From: Agathobaculum sp. NTUH-O15-33
GTDB taxonomy: Bacteria; Bacillota; Clostridia; Oscillospirales; Butyricicoccaceae
Assembly: GCF_033193315.1 (NCBI RefSeq)
Contig: NZ_CP136187.1
Location: 124,001-188,000 of the forward strand
DNA length: 64,000 bases
Direction: 5' to 3'
Position numbers and translations under genes: made by a program. Below, piece by piece: positions 8,553-16,378 of this stretch; within the stretch, counting starts at the first letter, position 1, and each line of letters begins with the position of its first letter. Under the pieces are notes generated by a model, which worked only from the letters and a program-made list of their open reading frames with translations, was not told the origin of the DNA and ran no database searches.

Positions 8553-9249
8553 GCGCCGCGCCGTGCCCGCCGTTTTACTCATCATGGTGCTGGCGGCGGC
8601 GCTGTTCTTCCTGCGGTGGAAGGTGTGGCCCGCAAAGCCGGCCGATGAAACAGAGCCGGACGCGGCTTCCGCCGAAGCGGTGCAGGAGCAGCCCAAGCGG
8701 TGGAGCCTGCTGCTCGTCGGCGCGGACAAGCCGCTCGACCGGGCCTTTACCCTCGACCTGCAAAAGGTGGAGGATATCCGGGTGGACGCGCGCATCGGCG
8801 ATCTGGTCAAAATGATGCTGGCCGCCGCCAAAGCGGACGGCGTGGAGCTGAAAATCTGCTCCGGCTACCGCAGCGTCAGCCAACAGACGAAGCTTTATCA
8901 GGATAAGGTGAAGGAATTTACCGATAAGGGCGCTTCCGAGGATAAGGCCAAGAAAAAGGCGGGCCGCACGGTGCAGCCGCCCGGGTGCAGCGAGCACCAC
9001 ATCGGCTTGGCGCTCGATATAGTCGCGCCTTATCATCCCACGCTGGATGAGGGCTTTGCGGAGACCGCCGCCTTCCAGTGGCTTAAGGATCACGCGGCGG
9101 ATTACGGCTTTATCCTGCGCTATCCCAAGGAAAAAGAGGATATCACGGGCATCGACTACGAGCCGTGGCATTACCGCTATGTGGGCCCGGAAGCCGCGAT
9201 TGCCATGAAGGAATCCGGCGAATGCTTGGAGGAGTATGTGGGGAAGTAG
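8473..9249 (+). CDS. Membrane-anchored D-alanyl-D-alanine carboxypeptidase, VanY family
   Basis: A peptidoglycan peptidase of the zinc-dependent VanY/DdpX group, 258 residues. I place the start at GTG 8473 behind the SD GGAGGAG, inside the end of the FlhB-C-like gene. A basic N-terminal tail is followed by one membrane helix (about 31-48), so the catalytic domain is extracellular. Motifs: CSGYRS at 129-133; the zinc motif SxHxxGxAxD as Ser173, His175, Gly178, Ala180 and Asp182; and a late WHYRYVG with the third His. It would trim stem peptides. Coupling to flagellar genes suggests a role in letting the flagellum pass the wall, an inference. Confidence 0.86.
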   Translation: MPRRYGQTNQPGNRREQPPAKPAPRRKRRAVPAVLLIMVLAAALFFLRWKVWPAKPADETEPDAASAEAVQEQPKRWSLLLVGADKPLDRAFTLDLQKVEDIRVDARIGDLVKMMLAAAKADGVELKICSGYRSVSQQTKLYQDKVKEFTDKGASEDKAKKKAGRTVQPPGCSEHHIGLALDIVAPYHPTLDEGFAETAAFQWLKDHAADYGFILRYPKEKEDITGIDYEPWHYRYVGPEAAIAMKESGECLEEYVGK

Positions 9250-9324
9250 CGGGGCTTGCTATGTTCGCAATAAAATGCGCGGCGGTAGCCGCGGGGGGAC
9301 GGTCGCGCCGCCCGGTGCGGGGGC

Positions 9325-9362
9325 AAAAGGGAGAGGACACCTAGCGGTTTCCTCTCCCTTTT
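9325..9362 (+). terminator. Rho-independent terminator after the VanY-type gene
   Basis: A stem of AAAAGGGAGAGGA pairs with TCCTCTCCCTTTT around an 11-base loop and ends in Ts. It likely closes the flagellar operon. Being A-rich on one side it may act in both directions. Confidence 0.85.
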
Positions 9363-9849
9363 GATTTCCACTCTTTCCCTTACTCATGAATGGGCGGCGC
9401 TTGCCGCTCTTTTGTTTTGCGTGTGGGGCGCCTTGGCGCCGTACCGGGTGCCTAGGGATTCAGTGGATGGGTGTCTCCGCTCGGCCGGACCGGCCTGATT
9501 TGACGCGCCCACCTTTGCTGGCGCTTCGCTTTCGGCGGGCTGGGTCAGCCCGCCCTACATGCCGGGTGCGTTGAAGGTGTTATGAGGCGCAGACCCATAT
9601 GTTGTAGGGCGTGGTGACCTCACCACGCCGCGCGGCTACTGCCGCGTTTTTTATTACGAGCGGAGCGAGCCACCTCTCCCCGCCGTGCTGGCGGTTGCCG
9701 TTTCCCCGGGCTCACGGGGGTCGGCGGGCTGCTTTTTTTGCAAGAAAAAATTTTTCCATACCCCTTTCATCGGGCCGAAACCGTGTGATAATTTGTATTG
9801 AACGGGCTGGAGGACGGGCCCTCCCACAGTCGGTTCGGTCATAAAAAAA
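9363..9849. repeat. Intergenic repeat-rich region upstream of flagellin
   Basis: About 490 bases without a supported gene. It holds several short inverted repeats: a palindrome GTGGTGACCTCACCAC at 9611-9626 inside a GTAGGGCG...CGCC phrase, a second terminator-like hairpin CGCGGC-TACT-GCCGCG followed by Ts (9631-9652), and GC-rich palindromes near 9540 and 9560. The GGTGACC/GTAGGGCG words recur in the family B element at 12199-12470. Any flagellin promoter must lie here, but no convincing sigma-28 site was seen. Confidence 0.6.
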
Positions 9850-9889
9850 GGGGAACATGGATGTTCCCCGTGATAAAACACATGGAGGT
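9850..9889 (+). promoter_or_regulatory. Putative CsrA-binding leader of flagellin
   Basis: Two matches to the CsrA consensus ACANGGANGU lie just before the flagellin start. The upstream one, ACATGGATGT (9855-9864), sits in a perfect 8-bp hairpin (9850-9857 with 9862-9869) that displays TGGA in the loop. The downstream one, ACATGGAGGT (9880-9889), overlaps the flagellin SD GGAGG (9884-9888). The two GGA motifs are 25 bases apart. This copies the known arrangement in the Bacillus hag leader, where a CsrA dimer bridges both sites and blocks ribosomes. No csrA or fliW is in the window. Confidence 0.72.
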
Positions 9890-9896
9890 ATTTCTC

Positions 9897-11351
9897 ATGG
9901 GTATGGTAGTAAGAACAAATACGATGGCGATGAACGCCAATCGCCAGCTCAGCATGAACAACTCGCAGGTTGCCAAGAGCCTTGAAAAGCTCTCCTCCGG
10001 CTTCCGCATCAACCGCGCGGCGGACGATGCTTCCGGTCTGGCCATCAGCGAAAAAATGAAGGCGCAGATCAAGGGTCTCGAGCAGGCATCCGCCAACTCG
10101 CAGGACGGTATCTCCCTCATCCAGACCGCTGAAGGCGGCCTGACCGAAGTGCACAACATGCTCAACCGCATGGTAGAGCTCGCCACCAAGTCGGCCAACG
10201 GCACCATCCGAGACGATGTGGACCGCGAAGCCATCCAGACCGAGGTAGACGCGCTCAACACCGAAATCACCCGCATTTCCAAGGCGACCAACTTCAACGG
10301 CATTAATTTGCTGGATGGTTCGCTGGGCGGTGGCGCTCCCTCTGTAAAGGCTGTAATTGGCGGTCAGGTTGTTTCCGGTAAGGGAACAGATGCAGTAGCT
10401 TTTACAGGCAAGACCGCGGCTGTTGTTGCTGGCAACGTTCTAGCATCCGTTAAGTTTAATGATGTAGACGGAAATAGTGTTGAAATCAAAATGACTGCGG
10501 ATGCCGCTACGGGAACAGCGCAAAACCTGTTAGATGGCCTGAAAGCAAAGGATGCGGATGCATATGCGAAACTGACTGCGGCATATGACGTTACCGCAAA
10601 TGCTGATCAGACAATCACGTTTACCGCTAAAAATCCGGGTGCGAACGGTAAGGTTGAATGGGGCGTAGCAGCTACAGGTGGCGCGCCGACATCGGTTGCT
10701 ATTGCGGGCGCTACAGCTGGTTCGAACGCTAAGACTGAGTTCACACTTGGCGCTAATATGGCTAATGGCGATTCTATTACAGTAGGTGGAAAAACCTACA
10801 CCATGGCGGCTGCAAAGAACGATTCTAAACGTGAATTTACCAGCCTTGCTGAGTTGCAGGCACAAATGGCAGCAGACGGCGGATATACCATCGCCAGTAG
10901 CGGTGCTTTGGCTGATGGCGATACGCTTACCATTAGTGCGACAAAGGCAGGCAAGGGGCTGACTCTGCAGATCGGCGATACCAATGATGATTTCAATAAG
11001 GTTACGGTTTCTGTAGGTGATATGTCCGCTGCCGGTATTGGCACCGCTGGCTTGAATGTCTCCGATCAGGACGCTGCCGGTGATTCGATCGACGTGATCA
11101 AGGCCGCCATTAATCAGGTATCCACCAACCGCGCGAACCTTGGCGCACTCCAGAACCGCTTGGAGTACACCATCAACAATCTGGATACCACCGCTGAGAA
11201 CATGAACGCCGCGAATTCCCGCATCCGCGACACGGACATGGCCAAGGAAATGATGAACTACACCAAGATGAACATCCTGACTCAGGCCGCACAGGCTATG
11301 CTGGCGCAGGCCAATCAGCAGCCGCAGGCCATTCTCCAGCTTCTCCAGTAA
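9897..11351 (+). CDS. Flagellin
   Basis: The flagellar filament subunit, 484 residues. ATG 9897 is chosen (SD TGGAGGT, starts MGMVVRTNTMAMNANRQL). Residues 1-145 are the conserved flagellin N domain (SLEKLSSGFRINRAADDASGLAISEKM). The last about 100 residues are the C domain (NRLEYTINNLDTTAENMNAANSRIRDTDMAKEM ... ILQLLQ). The middle (about 146-380) is hypervariable, Ala/Gly/Thr-rich and coded by more AT-rich DNA than the ends. It includes two units resembling each other (TITFTAKNPGANGK and TLTISATKAGKGLT). Export is by the flagellar gate, so no signal peptide is expected. Regulation by CsrA is suggested by the leader. Confidence 0.97.
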   Translation: MGMVVRTNTMAMNANRQLSMNNSQVAKSLEKLSSGFRINRAADDASGLAISEKMKAQIKGLEQASANSQDGISLIQTAEGGLTEVHNMLNRMVELATKSANGTIRDDVDREAIQTEVDALNTEITRISKATNFNGINLLDGSLGGGAPSVKAVIGGQVVSGKGTDAVAFTGKTAAVVAGNVLASVKFNDVDGNSVEIKMTADAATGTAQNLLDGLKAKDADAYAKLTAAYDVTANADQTITFTAKNPGANGKVEWGVAATGGAPTSVAIAGATAGSNAKTEFTLGANMANGDSITVGGKTYTMAAAKNDSKREFTSLAELQAQMAADGGYTIASSGALADGDTLTISATKAGKGLTLQIGDTNDDFNKVTVSVGDMSAAGIGTAGLNVSDQDAAGDSIDVIKAAINQVSTNRANLGALQNRLEYTINNLDTTAENMNAANSRIRDTDMAKEMMNYTKMNILTQAAQAMLAQANQQPQAILQLLQ

Positions 11352-11402
11352 GTCCGCGCCGGGAATGCCGGGCCCGCGGCAAACCGCCGAACTTGATAAA
11401 AG

Positions 11403-11429
11403 AAAAAGGCTGCTTTTAGCGGCCTTTTT
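11403..11429 (+). terminator. Terminator after flagellin
   Basis: A hairpin AAAAAGGC-T-GC / GC-G-GCCTTTTT with a short loop and a T run, 50 bases after the flagellin stop. Confidence 0.8.
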
Positions 11430-11496
11430 CCTTGCCTGCGGGGGCGGCGGATAGTATAATAAAACTACAAGACGAAGAAGGGACGGTGAGTTTACT

Positions 11497-12171
11497 GTGT
11501 GGGATGATACCCTTGGTGTGGGCGACGGCGCGCTTTGCGAGGTGCGAAACGGCCAGAACGATCTGCTTTTCGTCGGCAAGGCGACAAAGCTTGCGGGCGG
11601 CGTGCTTACGCTGGAGGAATCCACCGGCGGCCTGCCGCCCCCGGTGATCTATAATACCGAGGTAAAGCTCGTCGTCCACGCCGCCGGGCACGACGCTTCC
11701 GTACTGGGCGGCCGCGTGTGTGGGTCAACGCGCACGCTTTGGCGCGTCGGTTCGCTGCGGCGCTTTCAGTCGGCGGAAAACCGTACGGCCTACCGGCAAA
11801 AGATAAACGCCGTGGGCCGCGTCGTCCCCCTGGACGGCGGGCACGACGCTTCGGCCCTCTGCCGCGCGGCAGACAGCCCCTTTTCCGCGCCCTGCCAGCT
11901 GATCGATATCAGCATGGGCGGCGCGCTGCTATCCTGCCGCAAGGGCTTTGAACGGGGCGATTATCTGGCGTTGCTCGGCGTTTCGCTGCTGCCGGAGGAA
12001 ACACCGCTTTCCTTCGTTTGTCAGGTGTGCCGCGTGGATGAATCAAGCCCCGCCGCCTTTCGCTACGGCTGCGAGTTCATCGGCCTGACCGAGCGGGAGC
12101 AAAACCACCTGTGCGGCATTATTTTCACCTTGCAGCGTAAGGAGCTCCAAGCCCGCCGCCGCGGGCTGTAA
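11497..12171 (+). CDS. PilZ-domain protein, YcgR-like flagellar brake candidate
   Basis: A 224-residue soluble protein with a probable N-terminal YcgR-like beta domain (1-100) and a C-terminal PilZ domain (about 105-215). PilZ features are an Arg-rich switch region (RRFQSAENRTAYRQK) and the DISMGG turn (matching DxSxxG) at about residue 145, followed by beta strands. PilZ proteins bind cyclic di-GMP. Next to flagellin this points to c-di-GMP control of swimming, as for YcgR and Bacillus MotI (YpfA). GTG 11497 is the likely start. The RxxxR part is not perfectly canonical, so ligand binding should be considered likely, not certain. Confidence 0.75.
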   Translation: MWDDTLGVGDGALCEVRNGQNDLLFVGKATKLAGGVLTLEESTGGLPPPVIYNTEVKLVVHAAGHDASVLGGRVCGSTRTLWRVGSLRRFQSAENRTAYRQKINAVGRVVPLDGGHDASALCRAADSPFSAPCQLIDISMGGALLSCRKGFERGDYLALLGVSLLPEETPLSFVCQVCRVDESSPAAFRYGCEFIGLTEREQNHLCGIIFTLQRKELQARRRGL

Positions 12172-12198
12172 CTTGCATGCCTGTAAACGGCCGGGTGA

Positions 12199-12470
12199 GG
12201 TCACCAATGTCATCCAGTTAAGGGAAACGCAAAGGAAAAAACAAGGAATTCACCGAGCTAGTAGGGCGCGACGCCTCGGCGCGCCGTCTCAAAGGGACGA
12301 AACACTTCCTGAGAAATCATGCCCCTTCGCTCGGCTGTACCAGCCTGTTTGATGCTCTCACTTATCCCCGTGCTTCGCTCTCGGCGCGCCGAGGGCGTCG
12401 CGCCCTACATTTTCTATGATTGCGATACCGTTTTGCATTGCCAGACCTTATCTGAATGACATTGGTGACC
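12199..12470. repeat. Family B palindromic element with 15-bp terminal inverted repeats
   Basis: A 272-bp element lies between convergent pilZ and pgsA. Its ends are a perfect inverted repeat GGTCACCAATGTCAT (12199-12213) and ATGACATTGGTGACC (12456-12470). Inside is a second inverted pair, GTAGGGCGCGACGCC near 12263 and GGCGTCGCGCCCTAC near 12400, around CGGCGCGCCG. The left end continues CAGTTAAGGGAAACGC, a phrase also found inverted at the right end of the 30738-30976 element. It has no open frame of note and resembles a MITE-like or REP-derived repeat. Confidence 0.8.
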
Positions 12471-12505
12471 CACCCCGCCGCAGGGGCCGCAAAACGATCA
12501 TAACC

Positions 12506-12550
12506 AAGAACGCCTGAGAACAAGCGCATCGCTTGCTCTCAGGCGTTCTT
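12506..12550. terminator. Bidirectional terminator between pilZ region and pgsA
   Basis: A 20-bp stem AAGAACGCCTGAGA...TCTCAGGCGTTCTT, loop CATC region, with As before and Ts after. It sits 12 bases beyond the pgsA stop. Confidence 0.88.
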
Positions 12551-12561
12551 TATGACGTTTA

Positions 12562-13191
12562 TTACTGCTTTACCGCGCCGTCCTTGATCAAATCCCAATT
12601 CTTTCGGAGATAATCAAAGCCCGAATAAAGCGTGACGATGGTCATCACCACCGCGATCAGCAGGGGAATCTGCGGTGTGCCGCCCTGCGTGTTCGCCACC
12701 AGAATGGCGGTCGGTCCGTCCGCGCCGCCGATCATGCCGAGCGCCGCGCTGGATTCTCCGCTGCCCAGCAGGATCAGGAACAGAAAATCAAGGATGATGC
12801 CCGCGATCTGCACGCAGGTCTTTACCTTGCCCGTCCATGTCGCGGCGAGCACGCGGCCCTTATTCGCGGCCACGATGCGAAGCGAGGTGATGATAAATTC
12901 GCGCGCAAGGATGATGAACACCATCCAAGCAGGGAAGATGCCCTTTTCGATAAAGATCAGCAGGGCCGCCGTGACCAGTAGCTTGTCAGCCAGCGGGTCG
13001 ACAAATTTGCCGAAATCGGTCACCTGATTATACTTACGGGCAACGTAGCCGTCCAGAAAATCCGTGAAGGAGGCCACGCAGAACAGCACCAGCGCCGCGA
13101 TCTGCATGGAAGCGGACTGCTGCATGGCGCAGAAGATGAAAAACGGAATCATCAAGATACGGATGATGGTAATTTTATTGGCGGTTGTCAT
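12562..13191 (-). CDS. pgsA: CDP-diacylglycerol-glycerol-3-phosphate phosphatidyltransferase PgsA with odd insert
   Basis: PgsA makes phosphatidylglycerol phosphate, the committed step to phosphatidylglycerol. The 209-residue membrane protein has an intact CDP-alcohol phosphotransferase motif: Asp44, Asp47-Gly48, Ala51-Arg52, Gly61, Asp65, Asp69. It overlaps the rimO stop by 4 bases (ATGA). Between the last helices lies a stretch (about residues 143-175) containing IGGADGPTAI at 154-163. This motif is characteristic of the beta subunits of sodium-pumping decarboxylases (OadB/GcdB), not of PgsA as I know it. The extra loop accounts for a length slightly above the usual 180-195. Confidence 0.93.
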   Translation of the reverse strand: MTTANKITIIRILMIPFFIFCAMQQSASMQIAALVLFCVASFTDFLDGYVARKYNQVTDFGKFVDPLADKLLVTAALLIFIEKGIFPAWMVFIILAREFIITSLRIVAANKGRVLAATWTGKVKTCVQIAGIILDFLFLILLGSGESSAALGMIGGADGPTAILVANTQGGTPQIPLLIAVVMTIVTLYSGFDYLRKNWDLIKDGAVKQ

Positions 13192-14525
13192 TGCGTTTTT
13201 TCCTCCCCCCGCACGCCGAGCAGATCAGGCCCTAGGCTGTCGGTAATAAGCACGGTGACGAACGCCCCGGCTTCTATTTCGTCCTCGCTCGAAAACCATA
13301 CCTTGCCGTCCACCTCGACCGAATCGGCATAGGTGCGGCCAAAATAAAGCTGCTGCTCGTCGTCGAAGCCCTCACACAGCACCTGCATTTCAGTATTGTG
13401 GCGCGAAATATTGTAATCATCCAGCACGCCGGATTCCAGCTCCTCCACGATCAGGCGGCGGCGCTGCTTGGTCTCCGCGTCAATCTGATCGGGCAGGGTG
13501 GCGGCTTCGGTGCCTTCCTCGGGCGAAAACTCGAACACGCCCACGCGCTCGATGCCGGTCTGCTGCAAAAACTCGCACAGCTCGGCAAATTCCTCCTCGG
13601 TTTCGCCGGGCAGGCCGACGATCAGGCTGGTGCGCAGTGTAAGGCCCGGAATGCGCGCACGCAGATTTTCAATCAGCGAAACGAATTCCTCGCGGTTGCC
13701 CGGCCGGTGCATGGCGCGCAAAATGCGCGGCGACACATGCTGTAGGGGGATATCCAAATATTTTACAATTTTGTCCTCCTCCGCGATCACGTCGATCAAT
13801 TCGTCCGTGATCTGGTCGGGGTAGAGGTAGTGCAGGCGCACCCAAGTAAAATCCATCCCGCAAAGCGCGCGCAGCAGGTCGGGTAGCAGGCGGCGGCGCT
13901 CGGGCAGGTCAAGCCCGTACTTGGTAATGTCCTGCGCGATGACGATCAGTTCTTTTACGCCCGCGTCGGCAAGCTGCTTTGCTTCGTCCAATAGCGACGC
14001 CATATCGCGCGAACGGTAGGGCCCGCGCAGCTTCGGGATGATGCAGTAGGCGCAGCGGTTGGAGCAGCCCTCCGCTATCTTAAGATAGGCCGTGTAGGAG
14101 GGCGTGAGCCGTTCGCGCCCGCCGTCCAGCGCGGCGGCGGCCATATCGGCCATGTAGGCGGCTTTTTTGCCGCCAAGCGCGGCGGCGACCGCGTCCGTAA
14201 TGCTTTCGTAGCTGCCGGTGCCGCAGATCGCGTCCACCTCGGGTAGCTCGTCGCGTATCTCGTCCGGGTAGCGCTGCGCCAAGCAGCCCGTTACCACAAG
14301 GCCGCGCATCGGCCCGGTCTGCTTGTGCGACGCGGTCTCAAGAATGGTCTCGATCGCTTCGGTCTTTGCGGCTTCGATAAAGCCGCAGGTGTTGACGATG
14401 CCCACCTCGGCCTCGTTCATATCCTCAACGATGGTGTGCCCGGCCCTGCGCAGCAGGGAAAGCATGTGCTCGCTGTCCACCAAATTTTTGGCGCAGCCGA
14501 GCGAGATCAGTCCGATCTTCGCCAT
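13188..14525 (-). CDS. rimO: Ribosomal protein S12 methylthiotransferase RimO
   Basis: A radical SAM enzyme that adds a methylthio group to an aspartate of ribosomal protein S12. It has 445 residues from ATG 14525, which follows AAAGGGG. The N-terminal UPF0004 domain (GLISLGCAKNLVDSEHML, NTCGFIEAAKTEAI) carries Cys for the second cluster. The radical SAM motif CxxxCxxC is in AEGCSNRCAYCIIPKLRGPYRSR. A C-terminal TRAM domain lies near GFDDEQQLYFGRTYADSVEVDGKVWF. The opening ISLGCAKNLVDSE separates it from MiaB. It is translationally coupled to pgsA. Confidence 0.95.
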   Translation of the reverse strand: MAKIGLISLGCAKNLVDSEHMLSLLRRAGHTIVEDMNEAEVGIVNTCGFIEAAKTEAIETILETASHKQTGPMRGLVVTGCLAQRYPDEIRDELPEVDAICGTGSYESITDAVAAALGGKKAAYMADMAAAALDGGRERLTPSYTAYLKIAEGCSNRCAYCIIPKLRGPYRSRDMASLLDEAKQLADAGVKELIVIAQDITKYGLDLPERRRLLPDLLRALCGMDFTWVRLHYLYPDQITDELIDVIAEEDKIVKYLDIPLQHVSPRILRAMHRPGNREEFVSLIENLRARIPGLTLRTSLIVGLPGETEEEFAELCEFLQQTGIERVGVFEFSPEEGTEAATLPDQIDAETKQRRRLIVEELESGVLDDYNISRHNTEMQVLCEGFDDEQQLYFGRTYADSVEVDGKVWFSSEDEIEAGAFVTVLITDSLGPDLLGVRGEEKTQ

Positions 14526-14568
14526 CGATTCATCCCCTTTCCGTAACCATTGCATATCAATTCACTTT

Positions 14569-14597
14569 ATTCTACCACAAAACAGGCCGCTTGTCAG
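14569..14597 (-). promoter_or_regulatory. Putative promoter of rimO-pgsA
   Basis: On the minus strand, CTGACA (14597-14592), a 17-base spacer and TAGAAT (14574-14569) make a near-consensus housekeeping promoter 44 bases before the rimO start. Confidence 0.7.
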
Positions 14598-14624
14598 CAA
14601 ATATTCGCGGTCGTCCGCCAAACG

Positions 14625-14656
14625 AAAAAGGGCACGCGACCGCGTGCCCTTTTTTC
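14625..14656 (-). terminator. Terminator after recX
   Basis: A hairpin AAAAGGGCACGCG / CGCGTGCCCTTTT directly beyond the recX stop, with a T run on the minus strand. It separates the recA-recX unit from rimO. Confidence 0.85.
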
Positions 14657-14657
14657 G

Positions 14658-15119
14658 CTATTCGCTTAATTGCTCTTCGTAGGCCGTGAGCGCCTCGCGG
14701 ATCTCCTGCCAGCAGAAGCCGCGCCGCTGTAGAAAGGCGACGGCTTTGTCGATCTCCTTCCGGTCGGAAAGGTCGCCCTTTAGGCGTTTGTCCAGCAGAG
14801 AGATTAGCTTGTCGCCATCCGCGGAAAAATCCACAAGCACTTCGTCCGCTGTTTCCCGGTCAACGCCCCGGCGCGTCAGCTCCTGCCGTATGCGCATTTT
14901 GCCGCAGCCGCGCGCCGCATAGGTGCGTACCACGCTTTCCGCAAAAGTGCGGTCGCATAGCATGCCGCGCTCGGTCAGCCATGCAATGGCGTAATCGGCG
15001 GCTTCTTCTTCGTGCCCCTTTTCCAGTAGCTTGTCCCGCAGCTGGGAAATACTCAGCGCGCGGTAGGAAAGCTGTTTGGCCGCCGCGTCAAGGGCCCGGC
15101 GGTAATCTTCCTCGGTCAT
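14658..15119 (-). CDS. recX: RecA regulator RecX
   Basis: RecX, 153 residues, binds RecA filaments and modulates strand exchange. It is helical with the family repeats: [45 protein letters not shown], then a central module with [26 protein letters not shown] and a third ending in [13 protein letters not shown]. Its ATG overlaps the recA stop by 4 bases. The recA-recX pairing is common in bacteria. No LexA-like site of its own is visible. Confidence 0.92.
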   Translation of the reverse strand: MTEEDYRRALDAAAKQLSYRALSISQLRDKLLEKGHEEEAADYAIAWLTERGMLCDRTFAESVVRTYAARGCGKMRIRQELTRRGVDRETADEVLVDFSADGDKLISLLDKRLKGDLSDRKEIDKAVAFLQRRGFCWQEIREALTAYEEQLSE

Positions 15120-16273
15120 TCTTCGAGATCGTCAAAATCGTCCGCGTCGATGGACACGGCCTTGGCGGCGCTCGCTTTGGGGCGGGCGGGAGCGGCGGCG
15201 GGTTCGGACGCGACGGGCGCACCGGCGGCATGGGCGCGGCTCAGCTTTGCGCGCTCTTCCTCCACAGCGTCCATGATCTTCTTTTGCAGCACGTTCGCCT
15301 CTTCCACGTGCTCCTCAAAGTATTGCTTGGCGGCATCGCGGCCTTGGCCAAGGCGCACGCCGTCCATGGAGAACCACGCGCCGGACTTCTGCACCAGATC
15401 GAATTTCACGCCCAGATCGACCAGCTCGCCCGTGCGGGAAATGCCCTTGCCGTACATGATATCGAATTCGGCCTCTTTAAACGGAGGCGCGACCTTGTTT
15501 TTGACTACCTTAACGCGCGTGTGGCTGCCAATCAGCTCGGTGCCGTTCTTCAAGTGCTCGGTACGGCGCACGTCGATACGCACGGAAGCGTAAAACTTGA
15601 GCGCGCGGCCGCCAGTCGTCACTTCCGGGCTGCCGTAAATAACGCCGACCTTTTCGCGCAGCTGGTTGATGAAAACCGCCACGCACTGGCTTTTCGCAAT
15701 AGAACCGGCCAGCTTACGCATGGCTTGGCTCATCATACGGGCGTGCAGGCCGACAAAGGAATCGCCCATTTCGCCTTCGATTTCGGCGCGGGGCGTGAGC
15801 GCCGCGACCGAGTCGATCACCACAATATCGATCGCGCCCGAACGGACGAGCGCCTCGGCAATGTCAAGGCCCTGCTCGCCGGTATCCGGCTGGGAAACGA
15901 GCAGCGAGTCGATATCAACGCCAAGGGCCTGCGCATAGATCGGGTCGAGCGCGTGCTCCGCGTCGATAAAGGCGGCGGTGCCGCCGGCCTTCTGCGCTTC
16001 CGCGATGCAGTGCAGGGCGACCGTGGTTTTACCCGAGGATTCAGGCCCGTATATCTCGACGATACGGCCGCGCGGCAAACCGCCGATGCCGAGCGCCAGA
16101 TCAAGGCCGACCGAGCCGGTGGGGATATGCTCAACGGTCATGCCGGCGTTTTGACCAAGGCACATAACGGCCCCTGAGCCGAACTGCTTTTCAATATTAC
16201 CCAGCGCTTTTTCAAGCGCTTTCTTTTTATCCGCCGCCGGTGCGACCGGTTCCAGCTGTCTTTTGGTAGCCAT
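15116..16273 (-). CDS. recA: Recombinase RecA
   Basis: The central homologous recombination ATPase and SOS co-protease, 385 residues. ATG 16273 is chosen because GGAGG lies just upstream (CAGGAGGCTACTT). Key parts: Walker [20 protein letters not shown], the Walker B-like strand [10 protein letters not shown], the filament loop [12 protein letters not shown] and [29 protein letters not shown]. The C-tail is longer and more Ala/Pro-rich than usual ([26 protein letters not shown]), ending in the common acidic cluster. A promoter and a LexA-like box lie upstream (16307-16356). Confidence 0.97.
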   Translation of the reverse strand: MATKRQLEPVAPAADKKKALEKALGNIEKQFGSGAVMCLGQNAGMTVEHIPTGSVGLDLALGIGGLPRGRIVEIYGPESSGKTTVALHCIAEAQKAGGTAAFIDAEHALDPIYAQALGVDIDSLLVSQPDTGEQGLDIAEALVRSGAIDIVVIDSVAALTPRAEIEGEMGDSFVGLHARMMSQAMRKLAGSIAKSQCVAVFINQLREKVGVIYGSPEVTTGGRALKFYASVRIDVRRTEHLKNGTELIGSHTRVKVVKNKVAPPFKEAEFDIMYGKGISRTGELVDLGVKFDLVQKSGAWFSMDGVRLGQGRDAAKQYFEEHVEEANVLQKKIMDAVEEERAKLSRAHAAGAPVASEPAAAPARPKASAAKAVSIDADDFDDLEE

Positions 16274-16306
16274 AAGTAGCCTCCTGCACTTCATTATCTA
16301 TCTGTC

Positions 16307-16356
16307 ATTATAACAGTGTCCGATTTTGAATGCAAGAAAAATCGAACAAATTTTCG
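16307..16356 (-). promoter_or_regulatory. recA promoter with putative LexA box
   Basis: On the minus strand a perfect TATAAT (16312-16307) follows TTGCAT (16335-16330) with a 17-base spacer. Just upstream is CGAACAAATTTTCG (16343-16356), one mismatch from the Gram-positive LexA box CGAACNNNNGTTCG, within a longer palindrome AAAAATCGAA...TTCGATTTTT. The palindrome could instead terminate prmC-side transcription, but its orientation upstream of recA fits SOS control. Confidence 0.62.
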
Positions 16357-16378
16357 ATTTTTTAATTTCTGAAATATC

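Noticed and set aside
9774..9790. A sigma-28 promoter for flagellin (GCCGAAA with an upstream partner)
   Set aside because: The -35 TAAA is missing and the -10 is a poor match, so I do not list it as a promoter.
9386..9844. Short ORFs in the intergenic region before flagellin
   Set aside because: Low-complexity, without SD, and overlapping palindromic repeats and terminators.
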